A stretch of 64,000 nt of DNA from Tillus elongatus. Taxonomy: Eukaryota > Arthropoda > Insecta > Coleoptera > Cleridae. The notes below the pieces were generated by a model. The model saw only the letters and a list, made by a program, of their open reading frames with translations, was not told the origin of the DNA and ran no database searches. Positions within the stretch are counted from its first letter, which is position 1. The number at the start of each line of letters is the position of its first letter. The DNA is taken from positions 25,790,739-25,854,738 of the forward strand of contig OZ023267.1 of the NCBI GenBank assembly GCA_964006375.1. Reading direction: 5' to 3'. This document shows, piece by piece, positions 38,289 through 48,914 of the stretch. The translations under genes were made by a program, and so were the position numbers.

Positions 38289-38440
38289 CTGGTAACCAAA
38301 TTCACTAAACATAACACATTAACATACAGCATTAGAGACATAAAAACGTACCATGAGATAATCAACAGCAGCTATTTTACCAACAAAACATTAAAGTTTA
38401 AACAGGAATGCATAGAATTTAGTAAGAAAGTGGTTAATAA

Positions 38441-39772
<1,332 letters not shown>

Positions 39773-39774
39773 TG

Positions 39775-40404
39775 GAGCATACATAATTCAAATCTGTTAT
39801 TGATATGAGGTATAATCCCAACTAACAAAAATGTTGTATAATTTTTAAATAATTGTGCAAATTTGTTGTGTTACTGTTTTACTACTGCTCTTCGAAAGCA
39901 GTTTTGTTCTATTAAGACTGCCAAGGTGAGTATTTAGCTTCTCACAGAAAAATGCTTCTTTAAACTTATTGTTAGAATGTTCTTAGAGCAGTATTATAAA
40001 ACATTTTAGACATTTCGTTTTTCGTTGTTTTGTAAACGTCTATACAACAATCGTTATAGAACATAGTAGCTCACAGAACAAAATTGTTCTGCAATGGCTT
40101 TATAAAAACGATCTTCCAAACATATCTGTCAACTTGCAAACATTTATAAAGCTTTTCTTTAAGTGATTATGTGAGCAGTTATAAAACACTTTTGTTAACA
40201 TTTTCTACGATACAATATAGCTGCAAATAGCATAGTCTACTTGGACGAATTTTGTTGAGGTGTCCCCCCTAACGCCCATGGACTTAACAATCTGTATCTA
40301 ATTAGGGCCAAATCAGTCCAGTATTACTACAAACAACGCTGTCAAATTTCAAAACAATCGGTGGGGAGATATTTGAATTATTAAAAAAAAAACTATTTTA
40401 CAAA
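39775..40404. other. No gene recognised
   Basis: Non-coding flank. The last bases (TTTACAAAAAAATTTAAC) reappear at 42810-42824 and mark the target of the jockey insertion. Confidence 0.45.
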
Positions 40405-42607
40405 AAAATTTAACTCCGCAAACTGGGACGAAATGCGGGATTACTTTTCCTCATTTCCATGGGCGTCTGTCTGCTTCTCTCATCCTGACCCCTCTGATAT
40501 CTCACAAAACGTCACCGAAATTATCCAAGCTGGCATGGAATTATTTATTCCACGTACACAGAAAACCTCTTCAGCCACTCAAAAGCCGTGGTTCTCTAAA
40601 TCCTGTGACAAGGCCAGACTTGAAAAGGTCAAAGCTCACAAAACGCTTCTACACAATCCCAGTCAAGAAAATCGTCAAGCATTCAACGACGCAAGAAACC
40701 GCTATGTCCGCATTCTTTCTGAGGCAAAAAACTCGTTTAATAACCACATCAAAAACAAAGTCCTCTCAAGCTCCAACGGCGGCAAACCCTTCTGGACTCT
40801 TGCTAAGTCTATTGGGAATAATTTCTGCAAGAGCACGTTCCCACCTCTTGTCTCAGGTGATGAAATTGTTTCTACCGCCCTGGGCAAGGCTGAACTTTTT
40901 GCTTCGTTGTTCGCCGGAAATTCTACTCTCAACCCACCTCCAAATGTTCAACCACCAACAGTCCCCAATGTCGCGCATAAAATGACTGATATCATTTTCA
41001 AAACTAAAAAGGTAGGAAAGATGCTCTCTTCTCTTAATACCAGGAAAGCCTCTGGCCTTGACGAGATCCCAGCAATTGTTCTCAAAAAATGCGCACCAGA
41101 ACTTGCTCCTGTCCTGACTCGTCTGTTTCAGATATCTTACAATAAAGGCATATTCCCTAGTAACTGGAAAACTGCTCGAGTACAACCCATCCCCAAGAAA
41201 GGATCCAAAGCGCTTCCTAGCAACTACAGGCCTATTTCTCTCCTTTCAGTCATCTCTAAAGTGATGGAAAAGTATATAAACACCGAACTACTAAAATTCC
41301 TTGAAAAACACAGTCTAATCCACGACAGGCAGTATGGATTCCGTCAGCGCAGATTAACTGCCGACCTCCTTTCCTTTGTCACCCATTCTTGGAACAAGTC
41401 TATGGAACAACACGGTGAATCCCAGATTGTTGCTCTAGACATATCCAAAGCATTCGACCAGGTCTGGCACGCAGCGCTGCTTAATAAACTTCCGGCCTAT
41501 GGCCTACCACCAAAACTTTGTACCTGGACAGCAAATTTCCTCTCCAACAGGAGCATATCTGTTGTTGTGGATGGCCATTCCTCTAAACTGTATCCAATTA
41601 ATGCAGGAGTTCCTCAAGGTTCAGCTTTAGCCCCCACTTTGTTTCTTCTCCACATCAATGACCTCCTCTCTAGCACATCCAACCCAGTTCACAGTTACGC
41701 GTACGACAGCACCCTCCACTCAAACATACAATATTCTAAGCCTGTCTCTTTAGCCCAATTAGATGAGGATCGCAGACTCATGGAGGGTTCTGTCTCCGTA
41801 GACCTCCAAAAAATATTAGACTGGGGAAGTAGAAATCTTGTACAATTCAACCCCACCAAAACTAAGTCTTGCTTTCTTTCTCACAAGAGATACAGCAGCC
41901 CTAGACCCATCACAATGAACAACCAAGTTATTCAAAGCAATGAGTCTTTTTCTCTTGTTGGCATTTCTGTGGATCGAAATCTTAATTGGCACCAACATGT
42001 TACATCAATTGCAGAAGCGGCTGCTAAGAAATTGGGTTTCCTCTTCCGGGCTCGCAAATACTTTTCACCAACTAATCTCTATACCTTATACACTTCACAA
42101 ATAAGGCCAAACCTCGAATACTGCTCCCACATCTGGGGTGCAGCTGCCGCTTCTACACTCGCTATCCTGGACTCCATTCAAAAGAGAGCTATACGTCTCA
42201 TCGGTGACTCTACCCTCACCCAAAGGCTTCCATCCCTTGCCCACCGACGTGCCGTTGGTGACCTCTCTCTCTTTTATAGATATCTGCACGGGCACTGCTC
42301 AGAGGAGCTTTCCTCCATAATTCCCCCACCTGCTGCCCCCAGCAGATCTACCAGGAGAACAGAGCGAATGCACCCTTTTAATGTCCAGGTCACCAGACAT
42401 AGAACATCTTGTTATGCCCGCTCTTTTGTCCCGAGGACTTCCAAGTTGTGGAATTCCTTGCCGGCATATGTTTTTCCTTCTCCTTCGAACCTCCAAACCT
42501 TCAAGTCCAGAATTAACAAGCTACCTCTTTCCTCCTTGTCAACACCCACGGTACGATAGTATTTAGGCTGTAAGCCCTCGTGGTGTGTTGTTGACATAAA
42601 AAAAAAA
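40405..42607 (+). mobile_element. Jockey-type non-LTR retrotransposon, 5'-truncated
   Basis: The element starts inside ORF2 (SANWDEMRDYFSSFPW, the stretch just after the endonuclease domain). It runs through the RT to the 3' end GGCTGTAAGCCCTCGTGG and a short poly(A) at about 42597-42608. The sequences flanking it on the two sides are adjacent in the duplicate at 42808-42830, which shows the empty target. Confidence 0.9.
40433..42559 (+). CDS. Jockey-type ORF2 remnant: reverse transcriptase, catalytic residue mutated
   Basis: A 708-residue open frame without breaks. It lacks the N-terminal endonuclease. NYRPISLLSVISKVMEKYI lies near residue 265, and QYGFRQRRLTADLLSFVTHS near 305. VALDISKAFDQVWHAALLNK near 333 has the first catalytic Asp, and NAGVPQGSALAPTLFLLHIN near 390 is the B box. 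The C box, normally YADD, reads SYAYDSTL: codon TAC at 41702-41704 puts Tyr at residue 424, where the related copy near 49410 has GAC (Asp). After the RT come QIRPNLEYCSHIWGAAAAST and the C-terminal region to TPTVR. The ATG at 40433 is simply the first available Met in a truncated ORF. The protein should be inactive. Confidence 0.9.
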   Translation: MRDYFSSFPWASVCFSHPDPSDISQNVTEIIQAGMELFIPRTQKTSSATQKPWFSKSCDKARLEKVKAHKTLLHNPSQENRQAFNDARNRYVRILSEAKNSFNNHIKNKVLSSSNGGKPFWTLAKSIGNNFCKSTFPPLVSGDEIVSTALGKAELFASLFAGNSTLNPPPNVQPPTVPNVAHKMTDIIFKTKKVGKMLSSLNTRKASGLDEIPAIVLKKCAPELAPVLTRLFQISYNKGIFPSNWKTARVQPIPKKGSKALPSNYRPISLLSVISKVMEKYINTELLKFLEKHSLIHDRQYGFRQRRLTADLLSFVTHSWNKSMEQHGESQIVALDISKAFDQVWHAALLNKLPAYGLPPKLCTWTANFLSNRSISVVVDGHSSKLYPINAGVPQGSALAPTLFLLHINDLLSSTSNPVHSYAYDSTLHSNIQYSKPVSLAQLDEDRRLMEGSVSVDLQKILDWGSRNLVQFNPTKTKSCFLSHKRYSSPRPITMNNQVIQSNESFSLVGISVDRNLNWHQHVTSIAEAAAKKLGFLFRARKYFSPTNLYTLYTSQIRPNLEYCSHIWGAAAASTLAILDSIQKRAIRLIGDSTLTQRLPSLAHRRAVGDLSLFYRYLHGHCSEELSSIIPPPAAPSRSTRRTERMHPFNVQVTRHRTSCYARSFVPRTSKLWNSLPAYVFPSPSNLQTFKSRINKLPLSSLSTPTVR

Positions 42608-42608
42608 C

Positions 42609-42721
42609 ACCTTGTACCTTGGAAACAATGCATTTTAGCACAGATGTTTATGGGAACTTTTTTTCATAAAATGACCTGAGAAACCAACCTCTTAAATATT
42701 GCCCCGTCTTTTTTAAACATC

Positions 42722-42810
<89 letters not shown>

Positions 42811-42942
42811 AAAAAATTTAACACCTTGTACCTTGGAAACAATGCATTTTAGCACAGATGTTTATGGGAACTTTTTTTCATAAAATGACCTGAGAAATCA
42901 ACCTCTTAAATATTGCCCCGTCTTTTTTAAACATCCTGTATA
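42609..42942. repeat. Tandemly duplicated segment containing a (TA)n array
   Basis: The segment CACCTTGTACCTTGGAAACA through TTTAAACATCCTGTATA occurs at 42609-42727 and again at 42826-42942, nearly identical (ACCAACC versus ATCAACC). The first copy ends in the long TA array 42725-42808, the second in a short one followed by the mariner element. The end CATCCTGTATA looks like a mariner-type MITE terminus. Confidence 0.85.
42725..42808. repeat. (TA)n microsatellite
   Basis: 84 bp of TA. Confidence 0.97.
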
Positions 42943-42952
42943 TATATATATA

Positions 42953-43293
42953 CAGTGTGGAACAGCCAAATGGAATAAATTCGATAACGGATAAATGAGG
43001 GCGTGTTGGGAAAAACGCTTGGACACGTCGATTTGTATTTTTAACTGCGCATCTTTTTCAAGAAAAAAAAATTATATAGGGTGCGTCATGTGACAGTGGC
43101 CAATACCAACTTTCTTATTTTAAATACAAGCCCCTGTATATTATTAATTTTTTGGATTCTTCAGAAAATTCTAGACATAATTCATGTACAATGTTCTATA
43201 CCTATCTTCAACTGTTTCGGAAATATTAAGTATTTTCAGATTTATTACAAAAATTAACATTAAAAATAGAAAATTATTTTATTTCACAAATTC
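42953..43293 (+). repeat. Left terminal inverted repeat, 341 bp
   Basis: Mirrors 44680-45020 from CAGTGTGGAACAGCC to CACAAATTC without a length change. Confidence 0.95.
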
Positions 43294-43533
43294 GCTACAT
43301 TGCATTCAATACTTATTTCCCATTCAGCTCTTGATAATGAGAAAGTAAACAAAAACCATTCCTGCGTTTCTTTTTACTGATATGAAATGAAACAAAAACA
43401 AAAACAGTTTTCTTTCTGTTCGTATAAAACTCGTAGCCTTAGCAACTTGTTGTCTGCCTGCATGACAGTAGTGATTAGTGTCAGTGCTATTGTCGTTTGA
43501 ATTTCGTTAACTGTACGTAATAATATCAGAAAA

Positions 43534-44622
43534 ATGGTTCATTTAACAGAAATGCACAAAATAACCATTCTACAAATGATTGGTTATGGAGATAACACAC
43601 GGACACAGATGGAAGTGTCTCGCTTATTTCACCAAAAATTTCCAAATTTGCCGCCTGTATCCCAAGGAACAATTAGCAAAATAGAAAAGCAGTTTCGCGA
43701 GCTTGGTCATGTGAGACAGATAAAAAAAGTAGCTGCCAATGCAGTAAGTGATGATACGAAATTGGATATTACGCTTGAGTTTCAAGAAAACCCACATACT
43801 TCTGGTCGACAAGCAGCCCAACTATTCAACGTTAGCCACACAGCAATTTTTCGAACATTAAAGGAAAGTAAAATGCATCCCTATAAAATGATACCAACTC
43901 AGGAGCTCATGGAGGACGATTTCGATAGGAGAACGTATTTTTGTGAACAAATGATGGCAATGTTAGATAACAATGTGATCCAATTAGAAGATGTTTTGTT
44001 TTCTGATGAGAGCACATTTACACTTCACGGTCATGTTAATCGTCAAAATTGCCGCTATTGGTCTAATGAGAATCCTCATTGGATGAGAGAGGAACATACG
44101 CAATATCCTGAAAAAGTTAATGTTTGGGCAGGAATTGTTGGAAATCATATCGTAGGTCCCTTTTTTATTGATGGCAACTTGAATGGGGATAAATATTTAG
44201 AACTGCTCCAAAATAATGTCGTGCCAACTTTGACAAACTTATATCCAGATCCAGCAAACCCACAAGTTCCTGCCAATAAAATATGGTTTCAGCAAGATGG
44301 AGCACCGCCACATTACCAAATCAATGTCCGGCAGTACCTGAACCAAATTTTTCCAAATCGGTGGATAGGGAGGCGCGGATCGATAGAATGGCCAGCACGA
44401 TCTCCTGATCTGTCGCTATTAGACTACTTTTTGTGGGGATATGTCAAAAGTATTGTATACAAAACTAAGCCCCTCAACTTAGATGACTTAAAAAGACGAA
44501 TCACGCTTGCGATTAGATCAGTCACGCCTGAGATGTTGAGTAATGTTAGAAGACATTTCTATACCAGATTAGCATGTTGCCAAGATGTTCGTGGCGAGCA
44601 TTTTGAACATTTACTACATTGA
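43534..44622 (+). CDS. Transposase, IS630-Tc1-mariner superfamily, intact
   Basis: 362 residues, open from MVHLTEMHKITILQMIGYGD to HFEHLLH. DNA-binding helix-turn-helix regions occupy about residues 1-125 (QGTISKIEKQFRELGHVRQI near 48; TSGRQAAQLFNVSHTAIFRT near 90). The catalytic domain has Asp158 in VLFSDESTF, Asp255 in WFQQDGAPPHY and Asp292 in WPARSPDLSLLDYF. 36 residues lie between the last two, so this is a DDD-type enzyme with wider spacing than the 34 of classical mariner. It cuts and pastes DNA bounded by the 341-bp repeats at TA. No intron or frameshift was seen. The start is supported by the same Met in the sister copy at 15184. It is the only complete, apparently functional protein gene in the window. 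Confidence 0.95.
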   Translation: MVHLTEMHKITILQMIGYGDNTRTQMEVSRLFHQKFPNLPPVSQGTISKIEKQFRELGHVRQIKKVAANAVSDDTKLDITLEFQENPHTSGRQAAQLFNVSHTAIFRTLKESKMHPYKMIPTQELMEDDFDRRTYFCEQMMAMLDNNVIQLEDVLFSDESTFTLHGHVNRQNCRYWSNENPHWMREEHTQYPEKVNVWAGIVGNHIVGPFFIDGNLNGDKYLELLQNNVVPTLTNLYPDPANPQVPANKIWFQQDGAPPHYQINVRQYLNQIFPNRWIGRRGSIEWPARSPDLSLLDYFLWGYVKSIVYKTKPLNLDDLKRRITLAIRSVTPEMLSNVRRHFYTRLACCQDVRGEHFEHLLH

Positions 44623-44679
44623 CATTAATTTTTTTTTTGTTTTTTTAAATTATTAAGAAATAATCAGTATTTCTTATTA

Positions 44680-45017
44680 GAATTTGTGAAATAAAATAAT
44701 TTTCTATTTTTAATGTTAATTTTTGTAATAAATCTGAAAATACTTAATATTTCCGAAACAGTTGAAGATAGGTATAGGACATTGTACATGAATTATGTCT
44801 AGAATTTTCTGAAGAATCCAAAAAATTAATAATATACAGGGGCTTGTATTTAAAATAAGAAAGTTGGTATTGGCCACTGTCACATGACGCACCCTAAATA
44901 ATTTTTTTTTCTTGAAAAAGATGCGCAGTTAAAAATACAAATCGACGTGTCCAAGCGTTTTTCCCAACACGTCCTCATTTATCCGTTATCGAATTTATTC
45001 CATTTGGCTGTTCCACA

Positions 45018-45020
<3 letters not shown>
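44680..45020 (-). repeat. Right terminal inverted repeat, 341 bp
   Basis: Starts GAATTTGTGAAATAAAATAA and ends CAGCC-complement GGCTGTTCCACACTG before TA. Confidence 0.95.

Positions 45021-45112
<92 letters not shown>
45021..45112. repeat. (TA)n microsatellite
   Basis: Directly abuts the transposon's right end. Confidence 0.97.
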
Positions 45113-45114
<2 letters not shown>

Positions 45115-45435
45115 CAGTAAGCAATCGAACAGCCGAAAAAACCAAAGGGGTTGCATTTCAAAAAACCCTTTCTTAGTGCTCGCTTACGTTATAAGAGGAA
45201 CTTCTGTGTAAAATTTCAAGTCTCTAGACCCAGTAGTTGGGCTGTGCGTTGATATATCAGTCAGTCAGTTTATTCTTTTATTTATTTAGCTTAGATAGAT
45301 AAATTATTATTATTATGTTATACAACATATTATTAATATGTTGTGAAAAACTTTTCTGAAGCTAAATATTATCGTGTTTTTTTATATTAAAATTAAGCAT
45401 ACATCTTTTAACAACAACGTATCGACAGCCACAAA
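45113..45435. other. No gene recognised
   Basis: AT-rich non-coding sequence. The string CAGTCAGTCAGTTTATTC at 45260 and short AT repeats are the only features. Confidence 0.4.
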
Positions 45436-45480
45436 TTTTAGCGAATTTTTTTTTTAAATTCGCCTATGGGGAGATCTGTG

Positions 45481-45481
<1 letters not shown>

Positions 45482-45570
<89 letters not shown>
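45482..45570. repeat. (AT)n microsatellite
   Basis: 89 bp of AT inside the TA-core copy. Confidence 0.97.
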
Positions 45571-45573
<3 letters not shown>

Positions 45574-46149
45574 AGCGATAACTCAAAAAATAAAGGACCG
45601 ATCTTGATAAAATTTGCAGAGTACCTTCCTTTTGCAAGTGACCTGCAAGAGTTCGTTAGCCAGGAAAATCGGACCAGGTTTTCCCGGAAAATTTTGTATT
45701 TTCTTTATAAAAAAATTCATATCTCCGGAAATAACAAAGTAGGGGCAACCAAATTTGGTACGCGTATTTGTATTATAAAGAGTGAACTCTGTACCAAAAT
45801 GTCCCTACCTGTAAAGACAAAGAAGTTATGGGCAGTTAAAGTAACAAATTTTGGAGTTTTCCGCAAAACGTCAAACTCGCAATTTTAAACGTCAAAATTG
45901 GCAATGTTTAAGCAAAGAATGTGAAACAAATACTGTTTGTGAAAAGAAAATGTTGCAAGAAAAATGTTCTGCAAACCCTTAAGTTTCAGATTCAACCGTC
46001 ATTGCCCTTCAGTTTACTAAAATATTTACAGAATATCCATTTCAAATAGACCCTTTCTCTGATGCTTTAGCTGTCAGTTTAGTTAAGTTTGGTGGCTTTT
46101 TCGATATTTATTTGCAGGGTTAGTGAAGTTTATGGTTTAACGGTCTATA

Positions 46150-46900
46150 ATTTTTTTTAGCTAATTATCGTAAAACAAATTTATTAATGCATTTTTGCAT
46201 TTTTTATCGAAATATGATGCGTTTATAAGAAAAAAATCTGGACGCAGTAAGTGCGTTTTGGTAGCGAATTTTCGGTAAATTTGCAGTTTAGTTCTCGAAC
46301 GCTTTTCAAAACACTGTTTTAAGAAACCTGCCTAGCCCCCCCCCTTGATACATAAACCCCAAAAAAAATTCTTGTTCACACTCCCCAAGGAAGTAACGGG
46401 ACCAGGGGTGAGTAGGGGTGCATAATTTTTTTAGCTAATTTTTGTAGAACAAATTCGTTAATGCATTTTTGCATTTTTTATCGAAATATGATGCGTTTGT
46501 AAGAAAAAAAAACTGGACGCAGTGAGTGCGTTTTGGTAGCGAATTTTCGGTAAATTTGTAGTTTAGCTCCCGAACGCTTTTCAAAAAACTGTTTTCAGAA
46601 ACCTGCCTAGGCCCTCACCCCCCTGGATCCTCAAACCCCAAGGAAAATTTCTTGTTCACACGCCCCAAGGAAGTTACGGGACCGGGAGTAAGTAGGGGTG
46701 TATAATTTTTGTTTAACTAATTTTCGTAGAACAAATTCGTTAATGCATTTTTGCTTTTTTTATCGAAATATGATGCGTTTGTAAGAAAAAAAAGTGGACA
46801 CAGTAAGTGCGTTTTGGTAGCGAATTTTCGGTAAATTTGCAGTTTAGCTCCCGAACGTTTTTCAAAAAACTCTTTTCAGAAACCTGCCAACAGTTAAGTT
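46150..46900. repeat. Three tandem units of about 280 bp carrying the terminal hairpin
   Basis: GGACGCAGTAAGTGCG at 46237, GGACGCAGTGAGTGCG at 46513 and GGACACAGTAAGTGCG at 46795. Each is preceded by TTTTTATCGAAATATGATGC and followed by GGTAGCGAATTTTCGGTAAA and CCCGAACGCTTTTCAAAA-like sequence. The period is 276-282 bp. Confidence 0.85.
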
Positions 46901-47255
46901 TATTTTCGGAAAATTTTTGTATATTTTCAAACCATAAGTAATTTTGTTAAAATATAGTACATTGTTTCTACCACATAGGCTATACCGGTAATCAGATTGA
47001 TGCCTGCTCACATTTGCTACTAAAAACATTTTTATGGAAATTCACTTCCATAACAGATTTGCTGCATCTAGACTTTTGAAAAATGTTTATATATTTTCAA
47101 ACAATAAATTTATTTCAATGAAATATGGTAAATTGTTTCTACTATATAGGCAACCAAGTTTGATGCCTGCTTTCATCAAAGAAAGACATTTGCTATTAAA
47201 AATATTTTAAAGAAAATTCGCTACCATAACGCACTTGCTGCGTCCAGAGATTTTA

Positions 47256-48460
47256 TATAATCGCGTACCAAACTGTCACACAGATAAAGGTGAAACGAGT
47301 GTGAAGTGTTCGATACACGTATCCCCTTTTAATTCCATTTTGTTAAGCCTTTTTGTGCGATTCTAAAGGATGCGAACATTACAAAATTGACTGATAATAT
47401 CAGTATTATATAACAGAGTGGTTAATTACAATACAAACCAACTGTGGGGGACACAGAGTTTCGGGAAATCTGTTTGAGGGAATGGATATTTAGCATCAAT
47501 CACCGACCTTCCAACAAAACAAAGGACTAACAACAATTAAAGCGTCGTGTTTGTTTGCCAACAGACCTAACCCACTCATTTATCAAGAGATCGTTATTGA
47601 TCTAAAACTGAGTGGAAAATCATTTAGGCTCAGATGTAATTTGGTGTTTTTACTAAAACAACTAGAATCGGGTGTCAAGAAGATCTAACGTTCACGCCTT
47701 GCCGGAAACAAATGGTTTCTTAAGTTAGATAAATGGCCGCAAATTTACTGCAACATGTAGGACGTAGGTAACTATTAAATAACATGATCAACGTTTAAAA
47801 CTTTTTTCTGGCAAAGAGAACATATCTTATAGTAACTAATTTTTGTTAAAATCTTAATTATAAATTTGAAGAAAAATTTATTAAATTACATTTTTAAAAG
47901 TAACCACCCGAGAGCGCATAAAAAAAGTATGTATAGATAGATTCGTATACTTAATACGAGCATCAAAAATTTTTGAACTGGTGATCAATTTCGTATTAAA
48001 ACTTTATCGTAATTTTACTATTAATTATAAAGAAGAAGCCAAATATGTAATATTAGCCGTTATACCGGGTTTCCTAAGTTTAAGGAGCTAACGTATATGT
48101 GCCTAAAGTTCAGGAAAATGCAAACACACTGTATTTAAGACCTAATAATAATGTTGATATTAACACTTGCAGATCAATCAAATATTTAAAATTAAGAGAA
48201 ATACAATAGTTTTATTTAAACTTGCATATTCAACGCATTCCTATCAACAGAATTTCGTAACTGCATTGTCATCGACCTTGAGTTAATTATGAATTATCCC
48301 TAGATCGTCTGTACACATAATTTAATGTTTAAATTATGATTGAAATTTCCTCATATGCCTGCTATTGGTCCAGAATAGCACACGTTAATGTATACATTAC
48401 CACTTTGCAACACTATACCAGTTTCCTTTCACTCCATTTTTTATTTTTTTATTATTCCAA
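47256..48460. other. No gene recognised
   Basis: No repeat landmark, stops in all frames. Confidence 0.45.
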
Positions 48461-48461
48461 C

Positions 48462-48782
48462 AACACTCCACGACGGCTCACAGCCTTAATACTATCGTAC
48501 CGTGGGTGTAGACAACTAGGAAAGAGGCAACTTGTTAATTCTCGACTTGAAGGTTTGGAGGTTCGGAGGAGAAGGAAAAACATGTGCCGGCAAGGAGCTC
48601 CACAAATTCAAAGTCATCGGGACAAAAGAGCGGGCATAACAAGATGTTCTATGTCTGGTGACCTGGTCAGCAAAAGGGTGCATTTGCTCTGTCACCCTGG
48701 TGGATCTATTGGGGTCAGCAGGTGGAGGAACTATGGAAGAAAGCTCCTCTAAGCAGTGCCCGTGCAGATATATTAAAAGAGA

Positions 48783-48815
<33 letters not shown>

Positions 48816-48914
48816 GTCACCAACGGCACGTCGGTGGGCAGGGGATGGCAGCCTTTGCGGGAGGGTAGGGTCACCGATGAGACGTAAAGCTCTCTTCTGA
48901 TTGGAGTCCATGTC
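48462..48914 (-). pseudogene. Jockey-type retrotransposon 3' fragment, inverted
   Basis: On the minus strand SNQKRALRLIGDPTLPQRLP to SRINKLPLS matches the C-terminus of the 708-residue protein. The 3' end and poly(A) (poly(T) near 48440-48452) are on the left. A CT-rich codon stretch has expanded: the frame reads DLSLSLSISLSLSLLIYLHG where the reference has DLSLFYRYLHG. The 5' truncation point touches the next copy. Confidence 0.85.
48779..48815. repeat. (GA)n microsatellite within jockey coding sequence
   Basis: GAGAGA run with one ATA interruption, grown from the CTCTCTCT present in other copies (for example 42261). Confidence 0.9.

Larger units (their letters stand above)
42953..45020 (+). 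mobile_element. Intact mariner-superfamily transposon with 341-bp terminal inverted repeats
   Basis: Left repeat 42953-43293 and right repeat 44680-45020 are each 341 bp. By eye they differ at only three positions (G/A, A/T, T/C). They begin CAGTGTGGAACAGCC and are flanked on both sides by TA, the superfamily's target. One uninterrupted transposase gene lies between them. Total length is 2068 bp. The left side touches a short TA run and the right side a 92-bp TA array, so it probably inserted into a TA microsatellite. The near-identity of the repeats suggests recent insertion. Confidence 0.95.
45436..47255 (+). mobile_element. TA-core family element with multiplied 3' end
   Basis: TTAGCGAATTTTTTTTTTAA (5' foldback with AAATTCGCC), GGGGAGATCTGTG, TA array 45482-45570, CGATAACTCAAAAAATAAAG, GTTCGTTAGCCAGGAAAATC and AACGTCAAAATTGGCAATG lead to about 46150. 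Three tandem units holding reversed terminal hairpins follow, then proper 3' ends at 47030-47075 and 47215-47253 (CGCACTTGCTGCGTCCAG). Confidence 0.8.
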
